Shown here: piece by piece, positions 1 through 9,695 of the stretch
Position numbering within the stretch: the stretch's first letter is position 1
Layout: each line of letters opens with the position of its first letter
Origin: Shewanella violacea DSS12
GTDB taxonomy: Bacteria; Pseudomonadota; Gammaproteobacteria; Enterobacterales; Shewanellaceae
Direction of reading: 5' to 3'
Assembly (NCBI RefSeq): GCF_000091325.1
Contig: NC_014012.1
Coordinates: 1,364,001-1,428,000, forward strand
DNA: 64,000 nucleotides
Notes under the pieces: generated by a model
What the model was told of the DNA's origin: nothing
Seen by the model: only the letters and a program-made list of their open reading frames with translations
Database searches by the model: none
Program-made: the position numbers and the translations under genes

Positions 1-1
1 C

Positions 2-2446
2 AGAAACGACACCACTGTGATGACAGTGCGTACGGCCAGGCTCTACAATAATCCAGAAGATTTTGATTACTTAGTGGTTCGAACCGCCAGTGATGGCACG
101 CCGATTTATCTTAAAGATGTCGCCTCGGTTTTCGTTGGCGCCGAGAATGAAAACTCTACATTTAAGAGTGATGGGGTACCAAACTTAAGTTTAGGCATCA
201 TAGCTCAGTCCGATGCTAATCCATTAAAGGTGGCAAAGGCTGCCCATATCGAGGTCGAGCGCATTCAGCAGTTTCTGCCCGAAGGGACTCAGCTTGTGGT
301 GGATTACGACTCCACGGTATTTATCGACCGCTCAATTAGTGAAGTCTATAGCACGCTATTGCTCACAGGTGGACTGGTTGTCCTGGTGCTGTATATTTTT
401 ATCGGTCAGGCGAGAGCAACACTTATCCCTGCCGTTACCGTACCGGTTTCGCTTATCTCGGCATTTATTGCCGCTAATATCTTTGGTTTCTCGATTAACT
501 TGCTTACCCTGATGGCCTTGATTCTGTCTATCGGCCTAGTAGTGGATGATGCCATCGTTGTGGTGGAGAATATCTTCCATCATATCGAGAAAGGTGAACC
601 TCCTCTGTTGGCCGCTTATAACGGCACACGGGAAGTGGGGTTTGCGGTCGTTGCTACCACGGCGGTGCTGGTGATGGTTTTTCTGCCAATCTGTTTCATG
701 GAAGGCATGGTTGGACGCTTGTTTACCGAGTTCTCCGTTATGCTGGCTATGTCAGTTATCTTTTCATCTATCGTGGCGCTAACGTTAACGCCTGTGCTCG
801 CCAGCAAGATGCTTAAAGCGAATGTTAAACCCAATCGTTTCAATGTCTGGGTCGATTCTAAGCTTAATAAGCTAGAAGGTGCCTATCGACTCACAGTGGT
901 CAAGGCTATTCAATTTAGGTTTGCCGCGCCTGTGGTGATCATCTTGTGTATTGTCGGCAGCGCCGCCCTGATGCAAGTGGTGCCATCTCAGCTGGCACCC
1001 CAGGAAGATAGAGGGGTGATCTTTGCCTTCGTTAAGGGGGCTGAAGGCACCAGTTATAATCGCATGACGGCTAACATGGATATTGTTGAAAGCAAGCTAA
1101 TACCGCTCTTAGGTCAAGGGGTGATCAAGTCTTTCAGCGTGCAGGCGCCTGCATTTGGTGGCCGGGCCGGCGATCAGACGGGTTTCGTCATCATGCAGCT
1201 CGAAGACTGGGAACATAGGGATATTAATGCTCAACAAGCGTTGGCAATTGTCGCTAAAAGCCTGGAGGGGATCCCTGATGTGATGGTTCGCCCCATGTTG
1301 CCAGGCTTCAGGGGGCAATCCAGTGAGCCGGTGCAGTTTGTGATCGGCGGTTCTGATTACAAGGAGCTGTTCAAGTGGGCCGAAATTCTTAAGGAAGAAG
1401 CCATTCACAGCCCTATGCTGGAGGGGGCCGATCTCGATTATTCTGAGACAACCCCTGAGCTGGTGGTGAGCGTCGATAGGCAGCGCGCCGCTGAGCTTGG
1501 GATCAGTGTAGCCGAGGTTTCAGAAACCTTAGAGGTGATGCTTGGAGGGCGCAGTGAGACCACATTTGTCGATCGCGGTGAAGAGTATGATGTTTATCTT
1601 AGAGGCGATGAGAATAGCTTCAATAGCATGGCGGACTTGAGTCAGATCTACATGCGTTCGAGTAAAGGTGACTTGATCACACTGGATTCGATAACCCATA
1701 TCGAAGAGGTAGCCTCGGCCCAAAAATTGAGTCATACGGATAAGCAGAAATCCATCACTCTTAAGGCCAATTTAGGTGAAGGTTATACCTTAGGCCAAGC
1801 CTTAGATTTTCTCGACTCCAAAGCCATAGAGCTCTTACCCAGTGATATCTCGGTGAACTATACAGGCGAGTCGAAAGACTTTAAAGAGAACCAGTCTAGT
1901 GTACTTGTGATATTTGGACTGGCTCTGTTAGTGGCTTACCTAGTGTTAGCCGCTCAGTTTGAAAGCTTTATCAATCCTATGGTGGTGATGTTTACTGTAC
2001 CTATGGGCGTCTTCGGTGGTTTTCTAGGCCTTTACCTAACTGGGCAAGGGCTGAACATCTACAGTCAGATAGGCATGATCATGTTGATCGGCATGGTGAC
2101 CAAGAATGGCATCTTGATCGTAGAATTTGCCAACCAACTACGTGATAAGGGGCTTGAGATAGAGCAGGCGATTATCGATGCTTCGGCGCGCCGTTTACGT
2201 CCTATCCTGATGACGGCATTCACAACATTAGTGGGTGCCGTTCCCTTGATCATGTCAACGGGAGCGGGTTCTGAAAGCCGTATTGCCGTGGGGACTGTGG
2301 TCTTCTTCGGGATGGCATTCGCCACGTTCGTGACTCTTTTGGTTATTCCGGCCATGTATCGATTAATTTCGGCGAAAACCACTTCACCCGGTTTTGTAGA
2401 GGCCCAGCTAGAACAAGCCATTAAGGCTCAAGCTGTGAGGGATTAA
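2..2446 (+). CDS. RND multidrug/solute efflux pump inner-membrane permease (HAE1/AcrB-like), 5' truncated by window
   Basis: This is the C-terminal three quarters of a resistance-nodulation-division permease, the proton-driven inner-membrane part of a tripartite efflux pump. The reading frame is open to the window edge, so the apparent GTG at 17 is internal; about 815 residues are visible against roughly 1,030 for the family, so some 210-220 N-terminal residues lie outside. Visible family features are the conserved stretch with LSIGLVVDDAIVVVENI in the first membrane block, with the Asp-Asp pair used for proton relay, a large periplasmic loop, and a second membrane block with GMVTKNGILIVEFANQLR. 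The membrane-fusion partner would be upstream and is not visible. A hairpin plus T-run at 2491-2527 closes the unit. The substrate cannot be told from sequence. Confidence 0.93.
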   Translation, partial: RNDTTVMTVRTARLYNNPEDFDYLVVRTASDGTPIYLKDVASVFVGAENENSTFKSDGVPNLSLGIIAQSDANPLKVAKAAHIEVERIQQFLPEGTQLVVDYDSTVFIDRSISEVYSTLLLTGGLVVLVLYIFIGQARATLIPAVTVPVSLISAFIAANIFGFSINLLTLMALILSIGLVVDDAIVVVENIFHHIEKGEPPLLAAYNGTREVGFAVVATTAVLVMVFLPICFMEGMVGRLFTEFSVMLAMSVIFSSIVALTLTPVLASKMLKANVKPNRFNVWVDSKLNKLEGAYRLTVVKAIQFRFAAPVVIILCIVGSAALMQVVPSQLAPQEDRGVIFAFVKGAEGTSYNRMTANMDIVESKLIPLLGQGVIKSFSVQAPAFGGRAGDQTGFVIMQLEDWEHRDINAQQALAIVAKSLEGIPDVMVRPMLPGFRGQSSEPVQFVIGGSDYKELFKWAEILKEEAIHSPMLEGADLDYSETTPELVVSVDRQRAAELGISVAEVSETLEVMLGGRSETTFVDRGEEYDVYLRGDENSFNSMADLSQIYMRSSKGDLITLDSITHIEEVASAQKLSHTDKQKSITLKANLGEGYTLGQALDFLDSKAIELLPSDISVNYTGESKDFKENQSSVLVIFGLALLVAYLVLAAQFESFINPMVVMFTVPMGVFGGFLGLYLTGQGLNIYSQIGMIMLIGMVTKNGILIVEFANQLRDKGLEIEQAIIDASARRLRPILMTAFTTLVGAVPLIMSTGAGSESRIAVGTVVFFGMAFATFVTLLVIPAMYRLISAKTTSPGFVEAQLEQAIKAQAVRD

Positions 2447-2460
2447 GCTTTGGCAGTCTG

Positions 2461-2577
2461 CTAATACCGTTTGGTATTAGCTCTATATTCAAAGTCAGTA
2501 AGCGTAAGCTTGCTGACTTTTTTATTTACTAAGGTCTAATTTATCGGTTCTAAGGTTTATACCGATTGGTATTATCT
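2461..2577. repeat. Two AATACC-N4-GGTATT palindromes in the RND-pilY1 gap
   Basis: CTAATACC-GTTT-GGTATTAG lies at 2461-2480, and a second copy, TATACC-GATT-GGTATTA, near 2560-2577. A third member (TAATACC-GAGA-GGTATTA) lies just after the CCGSCS gene near 53388-53405. The rest of the 2447-2749 gap holds the terminator and AT-rich sequence with no gene I can support. Confidence 0.6.
2491..2527 (+). terminator. Rho-independent terminator after the RND pump gene
   Basis: A 12-bp stem (AAGTCAGTAAGC with GCTTGCTGACTT, one G-T pair) has a GTAA loop and is followed by TTTTTTATTT. It lies 45 bp after the RND stop codon. Confidence 0.8.
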
Positions 2578-2749
2578 GCTGATGTATTTAATATTGTTGA
2601 ACATAAATAATGTAAATATAGTTATTATCAGGTGTTACCTATTGTAATAACTGTTTCTTAAGTGTTAAATGCTCCTCTTGTACGACTTAGGACTTATTGA
2701 GTGGCGTTATCCGCTGAGTATAGGTCGTGTTCTAGGGGAATAAATTGAC

Positions 2750-5700
2750 TTGTTTGTATTAGTCGATTTGCTGTTACCAACATTTAAGAAAACAACAACC
2801 ATGATTAATTTCTGTTTTGCATTCATTGTTAATGCAGTTAAATCTCAAGGGCAAGTTTTGCCTTTAGCTAAAATTATCTCACTAAAAAATCATAGTTTCG
2901 GCCTATTTTTCGGTATCGTTTTGGCCATATCTGCTGCACCTTTCTTCTCTTTTGCAGATGATACTCAGCTCTATGTCTTCGAGTCTACTGCACGTACAGG
3001 TGCGCGTCCTCAGATGCTAATTATTTTTGATAATTCTGGCAGCATGGGGGCAAGAGTCTATGATGTCGATGCGCCTTATGTGAAAGGAGCGGGAGGGCTA
3101 AAAGTGGGTAATTTCGCTAAGACTGGTAAGTTGTATTACAGCCGAGGTCCGACCAATAAAGCTAATTTACCTAACCCGGATAATGCTGATGAAAAACGCC
3201 AATTTTCAGGGGCCATAAACGGCTGCCAAAGTTCATGGCAATATCTCAACAAATACGGTGTATTTACCGGTTTCTTTCGTGAGTACCGCTTCGCCGGTTC
3301 TAATGGAACATGGAAAGAAATCACCGGATCCAATGCTAACAATGCCTTGGCAATCGATTGTTTTGAAGATATCCAGGATAGTAAGTGGCGCAATGCCGCG
3401 GGTGCAGACCCAGGACTTCCCGTCGATAGTTTAGGTACTCCTTCTTCCCTTATTAATTATACTGTAGCAAGTGCTAGTTCAAACTCTAAGACTAAACGAA
3501 ATGCGACAGACAAAGCGGCGTTAACTGGATTTGGTACAGGTCGAGTCATTACTGTTTACACCGAAGATTATTTGCGTTGGGAGCATGGGGTCAAAAATAA
3601 GGTCACTAAGACACGACTCGAACTGGCCAAAGATGCGATTAAAAATGTGATCTTGACCACACCGGGCGTCGACTTTGGTTTGTCGATTTTCAATATGAAC
3701 GGGCCTGGGGATAATCAACGCGATGGCGGACGGATTATTTCTGGCATAAAGAACATGTCGTCAAAAGGAAAAATAGATCTGCTGACGAGTGTACAAAGTA
3801 TTACTTACGCACAAAACACGCCATTGTGTGAAACCTTGTACGAAGCCTATCGATACTTCTCTGGGCAATCGGTACTGTTTGGTGATGACGATAGCGATTA
3901 TATCTCTTATGACCGTTGGGGCAGGTACCGAGGAATTTACAAATCAAATCGAAATTCGCCTCTAGACCCAGATATCCTCGATGCTGGTGTATACAGTTCA
4001 CCACTTAAAAAATGTCAAGATAAAGCCTATATTGTCTATATCACAGATGGTGAGCCGACCGTGGATAGCGCTGCTAATCATGCGATTCAATCTTTGACTG
4101 GTGGGGTCGATAAGCATACTGCTTACCCAGTTAGCTATCTAAGTGCCATGTCCAGTTGGATGAATAACCATGATGTAAACCCTAAAGAGCCTGGGGTCCA
4201 ACATGTATCAACATTCACCATAGGTTTTAGTGAAGGAGCAGCTAGTGCTGCCTCATTGTTAAAGAAAACCGCAGCGGTTGGTGGGGGGAGTTACTTCGAT
4301 GCCACCAATGCCAAGTTGTTACAAGGGTCTTTGCAGCAAGCAGTAAATAAAATCCTCGAAAAAAATGCCAGCTTTACTTCACCTGCGGTGGCGAGTAATA
4401 ACTTTAATCGAACCCAGTCTTTTGAGTATGCATATTATTCGATGTTTCTTCCTAATAAGGGTCCACGTTGGACAGGTAACATAAAGAAGTTCAAGGTGAC
4501 CGGAAGTGGCGATATTATCGACCAGAATGGAAAAAATGCCATAGGTGGTGATGGCAATATTAAGGCCGAAGCCTGTTCATATTGGACACCTAAGTCAGTA
4601 TGCGATGCAGGCGGAGATGGTAATGAAGTGATTAAAGGCGGCGTGCTTTCAGCTATGCAGCATGCACGTTCTCGAACCCTTTACAGTAATTTGTCTTCGG
4701 AAATGACAATATTAACTAAGAGTGAAGCCGCTGATTTTGCAGGAGGTAGGGACTCGTTAGCTAGCTACATGGGGGTGGAAGAATCTCAGCTAGCGTCATT
4801 GTTTTCATGGACTAGAGGCTTAGATGTCGATAATGATAAAAATCAAAAAAAAATCTCGACTCCTAAATCAAATTGGCGTACCGATATCATGGGGGATGCG
4901 CTGCATTCGAAACCTTTAGCGTTAAACTTTGGTGATAAGGCTAATCCAGATATTAGGGTCATGGTTGGGACTAACCACGGTTTCTTTCATATGTTTAAAG
5001 ATGCAGGCGCAGAAGTATCAGAGTCTTGGGCATTTATTCCTTATGAACTACTACCTAATCTTAAAATCTTAAGGGCCAATGTTCCTACCGGTGTTCATTC
5101 AGTTTATGGCATAGACGCTAGCCCAGTTGCTTATACAAAAATGGATGATTCAGGGATTGAGACGGCTTGGGTATTCTTTGGCATGCGTCGAGGCGGAGGC
5201 AGTTATTACGCCATAGATATCAGTGATCCTGATTCACCTGAATTTATGTGGAAAATAGATTCAAATTCCGAAGGCATGTCTGAGTTAGGCCAGTCTTGGT
5301 CAACGCCAGTAGTGACAACGATTCAAGGCGAAAGTGGTGAGCAGCCGGTATTGATTTTTGGTGCAGGATATTCCCCTGCAGGAAAAGACAGTGCCAGCAT
5401 TGGCAGTGTGGATACTAAGGGACGTGGCGTGTTTATTGTTAATGCACAAGACGGTGAGCTTATTCATCACTTTGGCGTAGGCACTTCTAGTGGTACTCAA
5501 ATCCCAGGCATAATTGATAGTATTCCAAGTTCAGTAGCTGTCTTAGATGCTAATGATGATGGTAAAACCGATCGTATCTATGCCACAGATACGGGAGGGA
5601 ATGTATGGCGTATGGATCTGGCCACCTCAGATAAATCGACTTGGTCGGCATTTAAATTTGCTAGCTTAGGTGGGGGCTCATTATCGTCAAATCGCCGCTT

Positions 5701-6433
5701 CTTCTCAGGTCCCGTAGTGGCCCAGACTATGTTTAATAATATCTCTGAGGTTGAATATAATGTTAATGGCGCTACCAAAACCACTATTACCTATCAGAAT
5801 ATCCCCTATGACGCTGTAGTTGTGGGCAGTGGTCATAGAGCCATGCCTTCGGATCTGTCTCGTGCCGATATGTTTTTTACCCTGCAAGATAGAAATGTCG
5901 CATTAACGTCTTTTAAGTCGGGTAATACTAAGGTCAAAATACCTGAGCCATTAACTTTGGCCAACTTATACGATGTCAGCGCTGCAGAGCCTAAATCGAA
6001 AGCTGAACACCTTTCATTTGGAAAAACCCGTGGTTGGTATTATGACTTTAGTCGCCGTGGAGAGAAAAACTTATCCTCAGCGACCATCATCAATGGACGG
6101 GTATTTTTCACGTCTTATGTACCTGGCAGCTTAGTAAATAGTGATCAATGCTTAATTTCCGGTAAGGGCTACTTATACAATTTCGATCTACACAAGGGAC
6201 AGCGTGATTTTGAATATCGAAAGATTAACGATTCTGTGCCCGATACTCCGCAAATGATCATTCCTCCTAGAGATGCAGATGTCGATGGAAATCATCCGCC
6301 AAGCAATATCTATCTGATAGGTATTGGCAATGCGGTACCTAATGAAAAGACACAAGCTGGCTGTGAGCCTGGAGATCTTAATTGCGTTGGTGGTGGGTTA
6401 AGAGCAAGTAAAATATATTACTTTCAGCATTAA
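2750..6433 (+). CDS. pilY1: PilY1/TapY1-like type IV pilus-associated adhesin
   Basis: Large exported protein that in other bacteria sits at the type IV pilus tip and controls extension/retraction, adhesion and surface sensing. An N-terminal hydrophobic stretch (about residues 50-70) ends in FFSFADD, consistent with a signal peptide. A von Willebrand A-like region follows, with a MIDAS-type motif DNSGSMG near residue 94. The C-terminal half (about 690-1150) is the PilY1 beta-propeller, with a calcium-loop motif DANDDGKTD near 932 followed by GGNVWRMDL. Length (about 1,227 aa) fits the family. Start choice: TTG at 2750 has AGGGGA 10 bp upstream; an in-frame ATG at 2801 is an alternative with only a weak ribosome site. 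The TapY2-like gene follows 61 bp later. No minor pilin genes flank it in this window. Confidence 0.9.
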   Translation: MFVLVDLLLPTFKKTTTMINFCFAFIVNAVKSQGQVLPLAKIISLKNHSFGLFFGIVLAISAAPFFSFADDTQLYVFESTARTGARPQMLIIFDNSGSMGARVYDVDAPYVKGAGGLKVGNFAKTGKLYYSRGPTNKANLPNPDNADEKRQFSGAINGCQSSWQYLNKYGVFTGFFREYRFAGSNGTWKEITGSNANNALAIDCFEDIQDSKWRNAAGADPGLPVDSLGTPSSLINYTVASASSNSKTKRNATDKAALTGFGTGRVITVYTEDYLRWEHGVKNKVTKTRLELAKDAIKNVILTTPGVDFGLSIFNMNGPGDNQRDGGRIISGIKNMSSKGKIDLLTSVQSITYAQNTPLCETLYEAYRYFSGQSVLFGDDDSDYISYDRWGRYRGIYKSNRNSPLDPDILDAGVYSSPLKKCQDKAYIVYITDGEPTVDSAANHAIQSLTGGVDKHTAYPVSYLSAMSSWMNNHDVNPKEPGVQHVSTFTIGFSEGAASAASLLKKTAAVGGGSYFDATNAKLLQGSLQQAVNKILEKNASFTSPAVASNNFNRTQSFEYAYYSMFLPNKGPRWTGNIKKFKVTGSGDIIDQNGKNAIGGDGNIKAEACSYWTPKSVCDAGGDGNEVIKGGVLSAMQHARSRTLYSNLSSEMTILTKSEAADFAGGRDSLASYMGVEESQLASLFSWTRGLDVDNDKNQKKISTPKSNWRTDIMGDALHSKPLALNFGDKANPDIRVMVGTNHGFFHMFKDAGAEVSESWAFIPYELLPNLKILRANVPTGVHSVYGIDASPVAYTKMDDSGIETAWVFFGMRRGGGSYYAIDISDPDSPEFMWKIDSNSEGMSELGQSWSTPVVTTIQGESGEQPVLIFGAGYSPAGKDSASIGSVDTKGRGVFIVNAQDGELIHHFGVGTSSGTQIPGIIDSIPSSVAVLDANDDGKTDRIYATDTGGNVWRMDLATSDKSTWSAFKFASLGGGSLSSNRRFFSGPVVAQTMFNNISEVEYNVNGATKTTITYQNIPYDAVVVGSGHRAMPSDLSRADMFFTLQDRNVALTSFKSGNTKVKIPEPLTLANLYDVSAAEPKSKAEHLSFGKTRGWYYDFSRRGEKNLSSATIINGRVFFTSYVPGSLVNSDQCLISGKGYLYNFDLHKGQRDFEYRKINDSVPDTPQMIIPPRDADVDGNHPPSNIYLIGIGNAVPNEKTQAGCEPGDLNCVGGGLRASKIYYFQH

Positions 6434-6494
6434 TTAACTGATTTTAAGCATGAGCTTAGTTATCTATGAAACTTGTTAAGTGTGGGAATTGACC

Positions 6495-6809
6495 GTGAAT
6501 AGTAAAATTATTATAGCCGTATTAGTCATGATGTTGTGCTCCAGTGCTACTTTGGCCCAGGAAAGTCGTGAAGAGTATAAGTGCCATCTGATGACAAACC
6601 AGGGAGATCGCTTGTTACGATTCTCTTGGTTTCCGAGTCGAGCCGATAAGTATATGGCTCAACTTCCGGGAACTAAATTAGCTGATTTGGGATTTTATTC
6701 TGGGATACCTCTGTATGTTAAAGACGTACTCGAGTGTGTCAGGTTTTCCGAGAGATTTAATTCCTCCCAAGCACGAGTCATAGATGAAGAGATGGTGGGT
6801 CAGGGCTAA
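6495..6809 (+). CDS. tapY2: TapY2-like small periplasmic protein, partner of the PilY1/TapY1 homologue
   Basis: A 104-residue protein with an N-terminal signal peptide (about 20 residues, ending TLAQ) and two cysteines (KCHL, ECVRF) that could form a disulfide. The pattern LPGTKL...YVKDVLECV and its place directly after a PilY1 homologue match the TapY2 family, named from Aeromonas Tap type IV pili and common in Shewanella; its molecular role is not well defined. I chose GTG at 6495, with GGGAA upstream, because it puts the signal peptide at the very N-terminus; a GTG at 6480 adds five residues. Cotranscription with the PilY1 gene is likely, since no terminator lies in the gap. Confidence 0.72.
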   Translation: MNSKIIIAVLVMMLCSSATLAQESREEYKCHLMTNQGDRLLRFSWFPSRADKYMAQLPGTKLADLGFYSGIPLYVKDVLECVRFSERFNSSQARVIDEEMVGQG

Positions 6810-6818
6810 ATAATCAGT

Positions 6819-6876
6819 AATAGCATCACTTGTTTGGAAATGACTTGCTCAGTTTTTACTGACAAGTGATGCTATT
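6819..6876. terminator. Long-stem bidirectional terminator between convergent tapY2 and the PhoQ-like gene
   Basis: A perfect 15-bp inverted repeat (AATAGCATCACTTGT at 6819-6833, its complement at 6862-6876) with a 28-base loop sits between converging genes and is followed by TTTATC on the plus strand. Confidence 0.65.
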
Positions 6877-6900
6877 TTATCTTGCAGGGATTAGCCCAGA

Positions 6901-8283
6901 TTAACTGAAACACAGGCTAAATTTGGCGCCGCCCAAGGCATCTGAACGGGACACAGAAAGTTGGCCTTGATAACTGTCCACCAAGTCACGCACTATGGCC
7001 AGTCCTATACCGTGTCCCTGTTGGTAGGAGTCGGCACGTATACCACGTTCGAATATTTCACTTTCCAGTTCCTGTGATACTCCCGGGCCATCATCCTCTA
7101 TGTTAATGCAGAGTTTGGCGTCTTCCATGGAGACGCTCAGGTGTACTCGGGCCTTTGCAGCTTTGCAGGCATTGTCGAGTAAGTTACCTAAAATTTCGGT
7201 TAAATCGGCCTCGTCACCCTTGAAAATACACAGTTCATCGACACTTGTGCTTATCTCTATCTGAGGTTCGCGATATATTTTTGGCAAGGTTCTGACTAAT
7301 TTATCAGACACGGATACGACATTAATGCCTAAGTGCCAGGAGGCGCCCGCTGCAGTCTGGGCTCGTTTGAGTTGATAGCTAATGATGCGGCTGATGATAT
7401 TAGTCTGCTCGAAGGAACTCTGGCTGAGATCTTTCTGGCTTTGAATCACCGCCAGTGGAGTTTTTAAACTATGGGCCAGATCAGCCAGGGCATTGCGGTA
7501 ACGTTTTCGCTGGCGCTGCTCGGTATTGAGCAAGGTGTTGAGTTGTTTCGCTACAGCTTGTAGCTCATTGGGATATTTTGCCTTGAGCTCCATGGCCTTG
7601 CCTTGCTCTATCTCATTAAGTTCTCGCGTAAACTGAGCCAAGGGCTTGAGGGTCCAAAGCAGCCAAGCTAGCTGAACTAAAACAAGGAAAACCATCAAGA
7701 TCAGTAACCAGCTCCAAAGACGTTTACTGAAGAGATCTATCTGGTTCTGGTAATCGAGCTGATCTTTAATGATGTGTACCGTGATTGGGAAGGCGACATT
7801 GTCAACACTCTGGCCATCAGCAGATATGAGATTACGCTGAAAACTGGCGCTGTAGCTATAGATAATATGGGGCTTACCATCAATCTCTAGCTGCTTAAAC
7901 TCACTTTTACCTATCTCAGGTTGTGGCAAATTATCGGGTAAATCTAGCCCTAGAAATGAGTTGGATTGCCAAGTGACTCTGTTTTTTTTATTAACAGGAT
8001 TTGCAGTTGAAATGAGTGCAAATAGACCCGATTGAATCACATTAAATTGATTCTCCGCTAAAGATTCGGGCATCATAAGTTGGCCGTTATCCACTTCAGT
8101 CACGGCTAAAATTGAGTAGAGATAGGCTTTCAATTCATTTTTTGCCGATGCCGAGACCTGCTGCTTGAATGCATCGTTCAGGGTAAAACCAATCAAGGGC
8201 AGTAAGACAAGGATCAACAAGAGAGCGCTGATAATCAGGCGCGCCTTGAGTGAATTCATTAGGTTTGACAGCTTATCTAGCAT
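6901..8283 (-). CDS. PhoQ-like sensor histidine kinase
   Basis: Inner-membrane two-component sensor kinase of 460 residues. It has an N-terminal membrane helix (about 14-32), a periplasmic sensor region (about 33-190), a second helix (about 191-212), a HAMP-like linker, and the dimerisation H-box LADLAHSLKTPLAV with the phosphoacceptor histidine. The ATPase domain follows, with N-box LGNLLDNACKAA, G1 box EDDGPGV and G2 box GHGIGLAIV. The wording around the H-box is very close to PhoQ. The sensor domain lacks the acidic EDDDDAE-type cluster of enterobacterial PhoQ, so Mg2+ sensing in the same way should not be assumed. The start codon overlaps the regulator's end by 11 bp, indicating translational coupling. 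Confidence 0.92.
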   Translation of the reverse strand: MLDKLSNLMNSLKARLIISALLLILVLLPLIGFTLNDAFKQQVSASAKNELKAYLYSILAVTEVDNGQLMMPESLAENQFNVIQSGLFALISTANPVNKKNRVTWQSNSFLGLDLPDNLPQPEIGKSEFKQLEIDGKPHIIYSYSASFQRNLISADGQSVDNVAFPITVHIIKDQLDYQNQIDLFSKRLWSWLLILMVFLVLVQLAWLLWTLKPLAQFTRELNEIEQGKAMELKAKYPNELQAVAKQLNTLLNTEQRQRKRYRNALADLAHSLKTPLAVIQSQKDLSQSSFEQTNIISRIISYQLKRAQTAAGASWHLGINVVSVSDKLVRTLPKIYREPQIEISTSVDELCIFKGDEADLTEILGNLLDNACKAAKARVHLSVSMEDAKLCINIEDDGPGVSQELESEIFERGIRADSYQQGHGIGLAIVRDLVDSYQGQLSVSRSDALGGAKFSLCFS

Positions 8284-8986
8284 CTGGCTTATCTTCGGTG
8301 CCTTGCTCGCAGCGAGCCAGTGGTATTAAACGATAACCTTGTCCCCTCAATGTTTCTATCAGGCCCAGCTGGTTGTCAGGATCTAGCTTCTTACGCAACC
8401 GGCGAATAAACACCTCTATCACATTAGAGTCTAAGTCGAAGTCTTGATCGTATATATGCTCAATCAGTACAGTCTTAGATTTAACTTCCCCCAGGTGCAG
8501 CATAAAAAATTCAAATAGCTTGTATTCCGAGCTGCTTAAACTCATCAAGTGACCGGACTTTTTTACCTCTAGGGTACTGGTATTTATGCTGAAAGGTCCA
8601 TTGTGGACCAGTGGGCTGGCTTTACCTGCCGAGCGACGTATTAAGGCATTGAGGCGGGCTATCAGCTCTTGAGGGTGGAAAGGCTTAGTCAGGTAATCAT
8701 CGGCGCCAGCATCTAAGCCTGCTACCTTATCTTGCCAGCTATCACGGGCGGTTAAGATCAAGATAGGAAAGTCTACCTCTTGCTCTCTGAGCCTGGTGAT
8801 AAGTTCAATACCGTTAAGCTTAGGTAAGCCCACATCTATGATCCCGGCATCATAGTTATGCTCACAGCCCTGAAATAAACCATCTTCGCCATCACTGGCC
8901 ACATCCAAGGTAAAGTTAGCATCGAGCAGGTGCTGCTTTAAGTTTTTTTGTAGTTCTAAGTCATCTTCAACTAACAATATTCGCAT
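8273..8986 (-). CDS. PhoP-like response regulator (OmpR/PhoB family)
   Basis: DNA-binding response regulator paired with the downstream kinase. The receiver domain begins MRILLVEDD (acidic pocket), with the phosphoacceptor Asp in GIIDVGLPKLNG, the Thr in ILTARDSWQDKV and the Lys in YLTKPFHP. A C-terminal winged helix (about 125-225) includes SNVIEVFIRRLRKKLD and TLRGQGYRL. The DSWQDKV block is typical of PhoP. The reading frame could begin 30 codons earlier (9076), but that extension overlaps the upstream gene and has no receiver-domain counterpart; ATG at 8986 starts the domain exactly, with GAGATA about 10 bp upstream. The gap to the PepSY gene is 46 bp, so one operon is likely. Confidence 0.93.
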   Translation of the reverse strand: MRILLVEDDLELQKNLKQHLLDANFTLDVASDGEDGLFQGCEHNYDAGIIDVGLPKLNGIELITRLREQEVDFPILILTARDSWQDKVAGLDAGADDYLTKPFHPQELIARLNALIRRSAGKASPLVHNGPFSINTSTLEVKKSGHLMSLSSSEYKLFEFFMLHLGEVKSKTVLIEHIYDQDFDLDSNVIEVFIRRLRKKLDPDNQLGLIETLRGQGYRLIPLARCEQGTEDKPDAR

Positions 8987-9032
8987 TGGCTTATCTCTGT
9001 AAAATTTGTAGTGATCACTTTTCAGGTTGAAA

Positions 9033-9398
9033 TTAGTTTCTACGCACACTGCCGGTTCTGGCGTCGACGGACACATAAAATACCGCGCCAGAGCTGGATA
9101 ATAACTTGACCCGGTAAGCTGGACTGCCCTGGATTTTGATCGATTGCACCTTGAGTACCTTGCCTGGATATTGACGTTTCACTAATTGAATAGCTTGTTG
9201 AGAGCTAGTGACTTTTAACTTTTGAGGAGACTTTTTAGCGTGAGCAGCCATGCTCATCGAACTTAAGCTAACCGCATTGATAGAGCTTAAAGCTGAAACC
9301 CTAGATAGATTAGTCACACTCGTGGCACTGCCCTGCAGTGGGAACAGTAAACAAGCCGATGTGATTAAAGCTAATGTTAAGCTTGAAGCCAATTTCAT
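9033..9398 (-). CDS. PepSY-domain periplasmic protein, first gene of the two-component operon
   Basis: A 121-residue exported protein. It has a signal peptide (about 1-25, ending QGSA), a Ser/Ala-rich linker, then a PepSY domain (about 60-121) with SSQQAIQLVKRQYPGKVLKV and YRVKLLSSSGAVFYVSVDARTG. PepSY domains are small periplasmic modules thought to inhibit proteases or bind ligands. Small PepSY proteins are often encoded directly ahead of PhoP/PhoQ-like pairs, suggesting an accessory or feedback role in the envelope signal; that role is inference here. Signal-peptide cleavage may be less clear because of a second Ala-rich segment (MSMAAHAKK). Confidence 0.85.
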   Translation of the reverse strand: MKLASSLTLALITSACLLFPLQGSATSVTNLSRVSALSSINAVSLSSMSMAAHAKKSPQKLKVTSSQQAIQLVKRQYPGKVLKVQSIKIQGSPAYRVKLLSSSGAVFYVSVDARTGSVRRN

Positions 9399-9631
9399 TG
9401 AGTATGTCCGATGTTAAAATGCCTTTATTCGTTATCAGTGTAAATATCCCATTCTTAAGACACAAGTTTTAAACAGTCAGTCTAAGCAAACAAACAGATG
9501 AACTCGTCAGTTCAGAGGCTAAAGGTGACCTTACTCTTATAACCCAGCTAACATGAACCCAAGATGACAATGCTTGATATGACAGAGCCTGAGGGCGATC
9601 ACCTCGAAATTTTACCTTATGCATTTTTAAC

Positions 9632-9647
9632 GTTCAGCTTATGTTCA
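9632..9647 (+). promoter_or_regulatory. Candidate direct-repeat regulator site upstream of the GlyGly-CTERM gene
   Basis: GTTCA is repeated with 11-bp phasing (9632-9636 and 9643-9647), the spacing used by OmpR/PhoB/PhoP-family regulators. It lies about 50 bp before the start of the 9696 gene, which diverges from the PhoP-like operon. Only two half-sites of five bases are seen, so chance is possible. Confidence 0.25.
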
Positions 9648-9695
9648 CCTTAAATCGTCTTTAATGACCTTAACCAAGGTAATAAAGAGGTTCTG

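Noticed and set aside
8987..9076. 30-codon N-terminal extension of the PhoP-like regulator
   Set aside because: The receiver domain starts exactly at MRILLVEDD, and the extension overlaps the PepSY gene.
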